Shown here: positions 17,185 to 24,475 of the stretch, one piece after another
Position numbering within the stretch: position 1 is the stretch's first letter
Layout of the letters: every line of letters begins with the position of its first letter
Notes under the pieces: generated by a model
What the model saw: only the letters and a program-made list of their open reading frames with translations
Databases searched by the model: none
Told to the model about the DNA's origin: nothing
Made by a program: the position numbers and the translations under genes
Source: Candidatus Cloacimonadota bacterium
GTDB taxonomy: Bacteria; Cloacimonadota; Cloacimonadia; Cloacimonadales; Cloacimonadaceae
NCBI GenBank assembly: GCA_012522935.1
Contig: JAAYJN010000020.1
Location: 1 to 49,451, forward strand
DNA: 49,451 bases
Reading direction: 5' to 3'

Positions 17185-18432
17185 ATGATGGCTTACCTGC
17201 AATTGGCTTTTCTTTATCTGTTTAACCTCGTTATCGAAGGTTTATTCCTCATCTTCAAACCAGTGTTGTGCTTCTTTTTGAAGCGCATCAAATATCAGGA
17301 TTCACTGATAGCTGAAGGTCAAGCCCTCGATGGCGGCATATTGTTTCATGCGGCATCAATGGGGGAGGTAAACGCCTTAAAGCCTTTGATCCTGGCTTTG
17401 CTGAAACAAAAACCCAATACCAAGATCGCCGTCACCACAACTACGGTCAATGGGCTGAAAGCGGCATCAGTCATACATCCTTCAGTTTACTCCAGGCTTA
17501 GTGTGTTTGATATTTACAGCCTCAGGAAAAAGCAATTGAAAACCTTTAATCCGGGACTCTTGTGTGTGATGGAGACAGAGATCTGGCCAAATCTATTGCT
17601 GTTGGCGCGCTCACAAAAGATCCCCGTGCTCTTTATCAACGCCCGCCTCAGTGAACGCAGCGTGAAAAGGCTGCGGGCAATACGCCCTTTATTGAAGATT
17701 TTAGAGCGCCCCATCTGTGAGATCATGGCAAAAAGCGAAGAAGATGCACAGCGTTTTGAGCAGCTTTTTGACACCAAAATAACTGTGGCAGGAAATCTCA
17801 AATTTGCCGCCTTACCCATCGAGATTGATGCCGCTGGATTAAGGCAAAAGTGGGGCTTTGCCACCTCTGATCTCATCATCTGTGCCGGCAGCACCCGTCC
17901 CGGTGAGGAACAGCTATTGCTAAAGGCATTTTCCAAGCTACAGCATGAATATCCACATGTAAAGCTGATCATAGTGCCGCGCCATTTGAACAGGATGGAT
18001 GAGATAGTCAAGCTGTTGGAAGGCTTTTCATATCGACTGTTTTCAGACGAGCGAGAGCAGGCAGGCAGCGCTCCCATCTTCGTCCTGGATGCGATGGGCT
18101 GGCTCAATCACGCTTATAGCATCTGTGATATCGCCGTTGTGGGAGGGTCTTTCTACAATTTTGGCGGACACAATCCCGTGGAGCCGGCAAACTTTGGCAA
18201 ACCCATCTTGATGGGTCCTCATCATAGCTCCTGCGTGGAATCAGTGGAGGCACTTTTGCAGGATGAGGCGATTTTAGTAGTGGACAAAAAAGAACTGGAT
18301 GATAAATTGACATTTCTATTGGATAATCCTCTGCAAAGAGAAAAGATGGGGGAGCGTGCGCGCAAGGTGATCTCCCGCTTTCAGGATTCTTTGGACAAAT
18401 ACCTGCAAGGAGTGAAAAGATGCAAGAACTAA
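17185..18432 (+). CDS. waaA: 3-deoxy-D-manno-octulosonic acid (Kdo) transferase
   Basis: This GT-B glycosyltransferase adds Kdo from CMP-Kdo to the lipid A precursor on the cytoplasmic face of the inner membrane, which indicates a lipopolysaccharide-bearing outer membrane. The 415-residue protein has an N-terminal membrane anchor (about residues 5-32) and the key acid/base glutamate in HAASMGEVNALKP (E61, matching E60 of the E. coli enzyme). It also has METEIWPNLL, CAGSTRPGEE and the C-terminal nucleotide-binding GGSFYNFGGHNPVEPA. The start at 17185 (or the adjacent ATG at 17188) follows AGGG; a longer reading from 17077 would run through the tRNA gene and is rejected. The 3' end overlaps the radical SAM gene by 13 bases. 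Confidence 0.94.
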   Translation: MMAYLQLAFLYLFNLVIEGLFLIFKPVLCFFLKRIKYQDSLIAEGQALDGGILFHAASMGEVNALKPLILALLKQKPNTKIAVTTTTVNGLKAASVIHPSVYSRLSVFDIYSLRKKQLKTFNPGLLCVMETEIWPNLLLLARSQKIPVLFINARLSERSVKRLRAIRPLLKILERPICEIMAKSEEDAQRFEQLFDTKITVAGNLKFAALPIEIDAAGLRQKWGFATSDLIICAGSTRPGEEQLLLKAFSKLQHEYPHVKLIIVPRHLNRMDEIVKLLEGFSYRLFSDEREQAGSAPIFVLDAMGWLNHAYSICDIAVVGGSFYNFGGHNPVEPANFGKPILMGPHHSSCVESVEALLQDEAILVVDKKELDDKLTFLLDNPLQREKMGERARKVISRFQDSLDKYLQGVKRCKN

Positions 18433-19445
18433 GGCGAGAAGCTATGTTTTGGGAAAAGGCGGACGATCTGGGCGCAAAAGCTGTGCGCTGTCTGCTGTGT
18501 CCCCATCATTGCATCATCAAGGTAGGGGAGAGGGGGATTTGCCGCGGCAGGTATAATCATGATGGCACCTTGTACGCCATCAACTATGGCAAAACTATCG
18601 CCTTCAATATTGATCCCATAGAAAAGAAGCCTTTATATCACTATCATCCAGGCTCTGCCATCATATCCATCGGACCCAACTCCTGCAATCTGGGCTGTTT
18701 CTTTTGTCAGAATGCTGAGATTTCTCAAAAAGACACTGGCTCTGCAGAGCTTACTTTTTCCGATATTCGCACATATTTTCATCAGTATCCATCTCTGCCT
18801 CGCCAAATCGCAATCACCTATACGGAACCCTTTACCTGGTATGAGTATATTTATGATCTGGCACAGGAAATCCCCGATCTGGCAATCGTGCTTATCACCA
18901 ATGGATATGTGGAGAGCCAGCCCTTGCAACAGCTCTTGCCATATCTGGATGCCATGAATATCGACCTCAAATCCATCCAGGATAGTTTTTATCGTCAGCA
19001 TTGTAATGGCGGTTTGCAGCCTGTATTGGACACCATAAAGATGGCACACGCGCATGGTGTGCATCTGGAAATAACCAACCTCCTGATTCCGGGGCTGAAT
19101 GACTCTCCGCTGGAAACCGAAGAACTTGCCCTTACCATAGCCAAAATCGATAGGGAAATCCCCTTGCACCTTTCCCGCTATTATCCGGCTTATAAAGCCC
19201 AAATCCACCCCACTGAGATACAGGCGGTGTTGGATGCCAGAAAGATCGCTCAAAAGCATTTGCGCTGGGTTTATGCGGGGAATATAGGGTATGGAGAACA
19301 TTACAATAGCATCTGCGCCAAATGTGGCAAACCTATCATTACACGTGGGGTTGAAGAAGTGAAGCTCAATCTGCTGAGCGATAAAGCAGGTAAGGCGATA
19401 ACTGGGTGTTGCAAAGAGCCTTTCCGAGGGAAGTTTGAAAAGTAA
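18420..19445 (+). CDS. Radical SAM protein of the AmmeMemoRadiSam (AmrS) / PFL-activase-like type
   Basis: This 341-residue protein has the radical SAM cluster motif CNLGCFFC (about residues 82-89; three cysteines that bind a 4Fe-4S cluster). Before it is a cysteine-rich N-terminal region (CLLCPHHCIIKVGERGICRG), as in the radical SAM member of the AmmeMemoRadiSam trio and in distant pyruvate-formate-lyase activases. More cysteines (CAKCGKP, GCCKEP) at the C-terminal end may bind a second cluster or zinc. The Memo and AMMECR1 partner genes are not in the window, and the substrate is unknown. GGAG about eight bases upstream supports the start inside the end of the Kdo transferase gene. Its own end overlaps the next gene by 11 bases. 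Confidence 0.85.
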   Translation: MQELRREAMFWEKADDLGAKAVRCLLCPHHCIIKVGERGICRGRYNHDGTLYAINYGKTIAFNIDPIEKKPLYHYHPGSAIISIGPNSCNLGCFFCQNAEISQKDTGSAELTFSDIRTYFHQYPSLPRQIAITYTEPFTWYEYIYDLAQEIPDLAIVLITNGYVESQPLQQLLPYLDAMNIDLKSIQDSFYRQHCNGGLQPVLDTIKMAHAHGVHLEITNLLIPGLNDSPLETEELALTIAKIDREIPLHLSRYYPAYKAQIHPTEIQAVLDARKIAQKHLRWVYAGNIGYGEHYNSICAKCGKPIITRGVEEVKLNLLSDKAGKAITGCCKEPFRGKFEK

Positions 19446-19815
19446 AGCCTGGTATAGGGAACTCACTATTGCCGATCTTATCCTGGTCTTCGTGATCATG
19501 ATGGCAATCGTATTTTCCGCTGTATTCCTGTGGAGAAAGCGCGATTTGAAACAGGATGCACTTTTGTATGTGTACAAAAATGATATATTGTGGAGCATCT
19601 ATCCCATGGATAAAAACCAGGTGGTGAAAGTGGACGAGCATAATAGCTTTGAGATTCGTGATCAGCAGGTGGGGATGATCTTGGCAGATTGCCCGGATAA
19701 ACGCTGTATTAAACAAGGATTCACCTCCATACTGCCCATAATATGCCTCCCTAACAAGCTGGTTTTGGAAGTTAAGAGTGGGGAAGAGGCAGAAACGCCT
19801 CATATTCTATATTAG
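19435..19815 (+). CDS. Membrane-anchored NusG domain II-containing protein
   Basis: This small protein of 126 residues has one N-terminal membrane helix (about residues 12-33) followed by an extracytoplasmic domain. The domain resembles the stand-alone NusG domain II family (Pfam NusG_II): beta-rich, with the typical CPDKRCIKQGF segment, here giving a Cys-x4-Cys pair. Despite the name, this family is not known to act in transcription, and its function is unsettled. It often accompanies ApbE/Rnf-related or thiol/redox genes. Translation appears to start at TTG (19435), with GAGGG six bases upstream, overlapping the end of the radical SAM gene. That placement suggests co-translation and perhaps a shared job. 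Confidence 0.75.
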   Translation: MKSKAWYRELTIADLILVFVIMMAIVFSAVFLWRKRDLKQDALLYVYKNDILWSIYPMDKNQVVKVDEHNSFEIRDQQVGMILADCPDKRCIKQGFTSILPIICLPNKLVLEVKSGEEAETPHILY

Positions 19816-19822
19816 AGGATTT

Positions 19823-21760
19823 ATGCTTAGAATCGCCATTTATATCTCAGATCACGGATTCGGCCATGCCGCGCGGATGGCGGCTCTCAGCGATGAGCTC
19901 ATCAAGCTGGGCGTGCAGGTGCTCTTGAGAACCCAGCGGCGTAAATTTCTATTTTCCTGCCTGCAGAGCCCATTCTGTGAACTTCATCCGGCACAGATGG
20001 ATTTTGGTGTACTGCACAAAGAAGACTTGAAATCTGATATTCCTGCCACCAGAGAGGCTTTGCTGGAACTATTTGGCAAACGCAATGAAATCGTGGAAAG
20101 AGAAGTAAACTGGCTGCGCAATCATGCCATTGATCTGGTGATAGCTGATATTCCATTCTTGGTGATGGAGGCATGTAGTTATGCCAAAAAACCTATATTT
20201 GCCATTTCTAACTTTGATTGGGTATATATATATCAGCATCTGTTTAAGGATGAACCTCAGATATATCCGCTTATCAACACTATTTACAGTCTTTACCAAC
20301 ATTCAGATATGGTTTTTCGCCTGCCTTTCAGCACACCGCGCAGCATGCTTTCTTTTCCCAAAAGTATTAAAACTGGACTGTTGGCACGCCGCAAAGAGAC
20401 TTATGAAGATATCCGAACAAAATATAATATAGATGATGGCACGCCTATTCTGGCTTGTAGCTTTGGGGGACAACCCGGAAAGAGCATAGACTTCCCATCG
20501 CTCTGTAAGGCTTTTGAGGGTGTGGTTATCAGCACAAATCAGGAATATCAAGCATCCAATCACATTTGTGTATCCAAGGAGACAGACTGGCTGGATATTA
20601 TTCATGGCTCCGATCTGCTTGTCACCAAGCCCGGATACTCCACCTTCGCAGAGGCAACCCAGTTTAATAAACCCATCCTCTACAGTCCACGTGAGGAATA
20701 TCCGGAAGAGAAGGTGCTGATTGATGGATTGAAGAGTTATCCGGCAAAGCTGGCTTTTTGCTCTGATACCAGAGGTGTCAGCGCTTGGCGCCGGCTGCTT
20801 GATCAAATCCCCAAGGCAGAGGCACGCAAAGCCACATTTCGCAATCAAAACCCGCAGGTTGCGGCAGCTATCATGCAGTCATTTTGGAAGCTAAAAGGGG
20901 GAAATGGAAATCTGGTAAGCGTGTTTGATATCGGTTCCAATAACCTCAATTATATATTGCAAGATGTGGAGCGCAATAAAACAGTGCACGTGGCTCACTA
21001 TAATACACGCTTGGCAGCGAACATGAATGCCAAGGCCTTAAGCCTGTTGAAGAGCAAGGTTGGCTCACTCCTTAAAATGCAGGGTGATGCCATAAAGACA
21101 AACTTTATATCTACCGCTTTGGCAAGGGAAAGACCGCAGTTTTCCACCTTTGAAAGCTGGTTGGAATCCCGGCATCACGCCAAGGTAAAGGTTCTGAGCC
21201 AAAACCAAGAAGCAAGGCTTGCCTTTTTGGCTGCCACAAACAGTCTTCATAGTGATAAAGAGATGCTGGTAATTGATATTGGCGGCCTCAGCACAGAGTT
21301 TATCTGGGGATTGGGCAAGGATAAATGGCAGGGCATCCCCTACGGACTCCTCAGTCTGAAGGAGGGTATTTATCAAGAAATTCTGCCTCTGGTGGTAGAA
21401 TCCTTACCGGATCTTCCTGATCTTAAAGATAAAGAATTGGTGCTTGTGGGGCTTACCGGAGCCTTTTTTGCCAAAGTAATATATAGACAAAAGCAGGCGC
21501 ATCCTTGGCTGCTTCACGGCAAGGCCATTACCAAGGCAGACCTTGAGGAATTGGGAATTGCGCTGGAAAACAAAGATTCTTCCCGCTGGTTACCCTACTT
21601 ACAGCGTCCGAAAGACGAGGATATACTCCACATTAGTCATGCGTTCCTCCGTTTAATACTGGACAAATATCAGGCATCCCGCTTTTTGGTATCTTATTAT
21701 GGTATATCTTATGGATTCTATTATCAAAAAACAATGCACAAGCAGAGGCAAAAGCGATGA
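19823..21760 (+). CDS. Glycosyltransferase-like / Ppx-GppA phosphatase-like fusion protein
   Basis: This 645-residue protein joins two domains. Residues 1 to about 340 form a GT-B-type glycosyltransferase-like part starting AIYISDHGFGHAARMAA, with SFGGQPGKS near 220 and KPGYSTFAEA near 275. It resembles the N-terminal region of plant arabinokinases and MurG-like enzymes. From about residue 362 an ASKHA-fold part resembles exopolyphosphatase/pppGpp phosphatase: VFDIGSNNLNYIL (phosphate 1), STALARERPQF, SQNQEARLAFL and VIDIGGLSTEFIWG (phosphate 2). The usual EEAR is QEAR and GGGS is GGLS, so catalysis is uncertain. No membrane segments are visible. GAGG at 19815-19818 sets the start at 19823 rather than 15 codons upstream. 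It overlaps miaB by four bases. Confidence 0.8.
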   Translation: MLRIAIYISDHGFGHAARMAALSDELIKLGVQVLLRTQRRKFLFSCLQSPFCELHPAQMDFGVLHKEDLKSDIPATREALLELFGKRNEIVEREVNWLRNHAIDLVIADIPFLVMEACSYAKKPIFAISNFDWVYIYQHLFKDEPQIYPLINTIYSLYQHSDMVFRLPFSTPRSMLSFPKSIKTGLLARRKETYEDIRTKYNIDDGTPILACSFGGQPGKSIDFPSLCKAFEGVVISTNQEYQASNHICVSKETDWLDIIHGSDLLVTKPGYSTFAEATQFNKPILYSPREEYPEEKVLIDGLKSYPAKLAFCSDTRGVSAWRRLLDQIPKAEARKATFRNQNPQVAAAIMQSFWKLKGGNGNLVSVFDIGSNNLNYILQDVERNKTVHVAHYNTRLAANMNAKALSLLKSKVGSLLKMQGDAIKTNFISTALARERPQFSTFESWLESRHHAKVKVLSQNQEARLAFLAATNSLHSDKEMLVIDIGGLSTEFIWGLGKDKWQGIPYGLLSLKEGIYQEILPLVVESLPDLPDLKDKELVLVGLTGAFFAKVIYRQKQAHPWLLHGKAITKADLEELGIALENKDSSRWLPYLQRPKDEDILHISHAFLRLILDKYQASRFLVSYYGISYGFYYQKTMHKQRQKR

Positions 21761-23043
21761 GATTCTTCGTTGAAACCTACGGCTGCCAGATGAATGTGGC
21801 AGATAGCGAGATGGTGACATCCATGCTCATCCAAGCCGGTCATACGCCTGCCACCAATATCGATGATGCCCAGCTGATTGTGTTCAATACATGCAGTGTG
21901 CGTGAACATGCAGAGCAGCGCGTCTTGGGACGCATTGCCAACGAAAAGCATCGCAAACAGCAAAATCCCGATCTAAAAATCGCAGTGGTTGGTTGCATGG
22001 CACAAAGGATGGGGAAGAGGCTGATGGAGCTGGAAAGCGGTGTGGACTTCGTGTTTGGCGTGGATCAATATGATAAGCTTGCTGAAATCCTGGCAAATGA
22101 CTCTCCCATTCAAAACCACTGGACAGAGATGGATAATGAGCAAGTCTATCATGGCATCTTGCCCACCCGGTTGAACAGGCATTGCGGTTTTGTGACCGTC
22201 ATGCGTGGTTGTGATAATTTCTGTTCCTATTGTATAGTGCCTTATGTACGCGGCAGGGAACGTAGCCGACCTGCATCCGATATTGTCAAGGAAGTTGAAG
22301 AGGCTACCTTGGAAGGGTTTAGAGATATTACCCTTCTGGGGCAAAATGTTAATTCCTATCAAAATGAAGGGATGGACTTTGCGTCTCTTTTAAGAGAGCT
22401 CAATCAGATAGATCCTCTCTGGCGTTTGCGCTTTGTCACCTCTCATCCCAAAGACCTGTCTGATAACCTGATCCAAACCATGGCAGATTGTGATAAGATA
22501 TGCGAACACATCCATTTACCTATGCAATCCGGCGATGATGATGTTTTATTTAGAATGAATCGCGGCTATGGTAGCAGGCATTATTATGACCTCATAACAA
22601 GATTGAGGACTGCCATACCAGATATAGCGCTCACAACAGACGTTTTGGTGGGCTTTCCAGGAGAAACAGAAAGGCAGTTTGAAAACACGCTGGAGCTTAT
22701 GAGGCAGATTCAGTTCGATTATGCCTTCTGCTTCAAATACAGCCCCAGAGAAGGAACTGCTGCCGCCAAGTCCACTGATCAGATTCCAGAAGAACTGCGC
22801 TTGGAGCGTCTGCAAAAGACTATTGATCTACAGCGGGAGATTACCTTGCACAAGTTCCGCTCTCAGATCGGGAAACGAGTGGAAGTTTACGTGGAAGACT
22901 TCAGCAGGAAATCTCATGAACAAGTCTCCGGGAAAACTCGAGACTTTAAGATAGCAGTTCTCAGTGGAACCTCTGATCAAATAGGCAGCCTGGTGGAGGC
23001 AAAAGTGATTGATGCCACCGCCGGCACATTGATCTGCTTATGA
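21757..23043 (+). CDS. miaB: tRNA-2-methylthio-N6-dimethylallyladenosine synthase
   Basis: MiaB adds a methylthio group to i6A at position 37 of tRNAs reading UNN codons. The 428-residue protein has the N-terminal methylthiotransferase domain with three cluster cysteines (YGCQMN, NTCSVRE, GCMAQR), the radical SAM motif CDNFCSYC (about residues 152-159) with IVPYVRGRERSR after it, and a C-terminal TRAM domain (from about 365) for RNA contact. The start overlaps the preceding fusion gene by four bases (ATGA), so the two are coupled. MiaB needs i6A made by MiaA, which is encoded elsewhere. MtaB and RimO are close relatives, but the NTCSVRE and IVPYVRGRE sequences fit MiaB best. Confidence 0.95.
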   Translation: MRFFVETYGCQMNVADSEMVTSMLIQAGHTPATNIDDAQLIVFNTCSVREHAEQRVLGRIANEKHRKQQNPDLKIAVVGCMAQRMGKRLMELESGVDFVFGVDQYDKLAEILANDSPIQNHWTEMDNEQVYHGILPTRLNRHCGFVTVMRGCDNFCSYCIVPYVRGRERSRPASDIVKEVEEATLEGFRDITLLGQNVNSYQNEGMDFASLLRELNQIDPLWRLRFVTSHPKDLSDNLIQTMADCDKICEHIHLPMQSGDDDVLFRMNRGYGSRHYYDLITRLRTAIPDIALTTDVLVGFPGETERQFENTLELMRQIQFDYAFCFKYSPREGTAAAKSTDQIPEELRLERLQKTIDLQREITLHKFRSQIGKRVEVYVEDFSRKSHEQVSGKTRDFKIAVLSGTSDQIGSLVEAKVIDATAGTLICL

Positions 23044-23085
23044 CACAGAGGCTTATGAATAAGGAACGTTATGTAAACTACTGCT

Positions 23086-23115
23086 TATTTGGGTTAAGCT
23101 GCAGTTGTCCAAATA
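23086..23115. other. Short stem-loop between miaB and yicC
   Basis: TATTTGG (23086-23092) and CCAAATA (23109-23115) are perfect 7-base complements with a 16-base loop. No T-run follows directly. It lies in the only gap over 100 bases in the front half of the large plus-strand operon, so it may be a processing or weak attenuation site. Confidence 0.3.
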
Positions 23116-23161
23116 GATGCCTATGCATCTTCCCCACTCTTTTTATACTAAGGAGAACCAA

Positions 23162-24040
23162 ATGCAGAGCATGACCGGTTACGGAAAAGCAAGATACAAT
23201 CAAGATGGTATCAGCCTGGAAATTGAAATCAAATCCATCAATGGGCGCTACCTTGATTTAAAAATCTCGTCACCCAGGGAATTGAGTTTTTATGAACATA
23301 CCATCCGCACAAAGATCGGGCATATCCTCCCCCGCGGCTCCATGGAAGTTAAAATCAATTACCATGATTCCCGCGAGCCTGAAATTCAGATTGACAGTGC
23401 CCGCTTGAAGAAATATCATGATGTCCTCAGAACAGCCCTCGATGATGTGGGCATTGATGAATCCATCCCTTTGCAATTGCTCTTGGCAGATACCGATATC
23501 ATCTACATCCCCAATAACCTCGATGAGGATACCCTGTTACTGCGCTCTCTTAATGAAACATTAGAACATGCCATTGACAGGATTATGGAATCCTTAAATG
23601 CAGAGGGCGTACAGATCAAAGCCGAGTTTGAGACCTCAATCACCAAGATCCAAGATGCTCTTGCCCATATAGAAACGCATATAGAGCCCTATAAGAAGGA
23701 ACTCTTGCAGCGCCTGATGCAAAGAATAGCTGAGCTTTTGGATGCCGCCAATATGGAAAACATGGAGCAACGTCTGATGCAAGAGGCTGCCATCTATGTA
23801 GATAAGTATGACGTGCAGGAGGAAATCAGCCGCTTAAAAAGCCACCTGCAACGCTTTTCGCAGACCATCCAGTTAGAAAGTAAAGAAGTTGGTAAAACGC
23901 TTAATTTCATTCTGCAGGAAATGCACCGTGAAGCCAATACCCTCGGCTCCAAGTTTGAACTAATTCAGACCTTTGATGATATCCTGATCATCAAGGATGA
24001 GATAGAAAAATGCCGGGAGATGAGCCAGAATGTCTGCTAA
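23162..24040 (+). CDS. YicC/YloC family endoribonuclease
   Basis: This 292-residue protein begins with the family signature MQSMTGYGKARY and has the conserved EIKSINGRYLDLKI (about residues 22-35). The C-terminal domain carries EEISRLKSHLQRF and the closing GKTLNFILQEMHREANTLGSK motif with SQN near the end. YicC of E. coli and YloC of B. subtilis act as endoribonucleases; a role in small-RNA turnover was shown for YicC. AAGGAG just upstream supports the ATG at 23162 rather than one 15 codons earlier. The end overlaps a small membrane protein gene by 11 bases, with RNase R next, forming an RNA-decay group. Confidence 0.93.
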   Translation: MQSMTGYGKARYNQDGISLEIEIKSINGRYLDLKISSPRELSFYEHTIRTKIGHILPRGSMEVKINYHDSREPEIQIDSARLKKYHDVLRTALDDVGIDESIPLQLLLADTDIIYIPNNLDEDTLLLRSLNETLEHAIDRIMESLNAEGVQIKAEFETSITKIQDALAHIETHIEPYKKELLQRLMQRIAELLDAANMENMEQRLMQEAAIYVDKYDVQEEISRLKSHLQRFSQTIQLESKEVGKTLNFILQEMHREANTLGSKFELIQTFDDILIIKDEIEKCREMSQNVC

Positions 24041-24467
24041 TACCCTCTTAAAATGGCGCTCCTGGCCTCTTGTTGACAGGGGCAAAACCTCAATAATCCT
24101 GATTGTCTTTTTAATTTTACTTGCTGTGCTGCTGTGGCATATCACTGTAAATGTATGGGAAACGCCGTTTTATTACTATTTGGGAATGCTCTTGGTGCTG
24201 GCAAACCTGATGCCATGGTTCATTCCCACGGATTATGAGCTGGGTGAATACGAGATCAAGGTGCGCTACCTCTTCATCACCGTTAGGCGTAAATACACAG
24301 ACTTTGGCTGTTATTATGAAGACAAACATGGCATCATGCTCAGCACCTTCAAGATGCCCAGAAGGCTGGATCCCTTCCGGGGACAATCCCTCCGCTTCTC
24401 TGCCAATAGAGAGGAAGTGGAAGAATTAAATAACATACTACACAAGAAAATAGGTAAGAAATACTAA
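24030..24467 (+). CDS. Small membrane protein with two helices, possibly a bacterial PH-like domain
   Basis: This 145-residue protein has two hydrophobic helices (about residues 20-40 and 46-66). A roughly 75-residue soluble part follows, with alternating short strands and a final amphipathic helix (SANREEVEELNNILHKKI). The helix-pair plus small beta domain plus terminal helix is the pattern of YdbS/PH-like membrane proteins, but I cannot name the family with confidence. The start lies inside the end of yicC, and rnr begins nine bases after its stop, so it is translated with two RNA-decay genes. Whether it tethers them to the membrane is speculation. Confidence 0.65.
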   Translation: MSANTLLKWRSWPLVDRGKTSIILIVFLILLAVLLWHITVNVWETPFYYYLGMLLVLANLMPWFIPTDYELGEYEIKVRYLFITVRRKYTDFGCYYEDKHGIMLSTFKMPRRLDPFRGQSLRFSANREEVEELNNILHKKIGKKY

Positions 24468-24475
24468 AGGAATAA

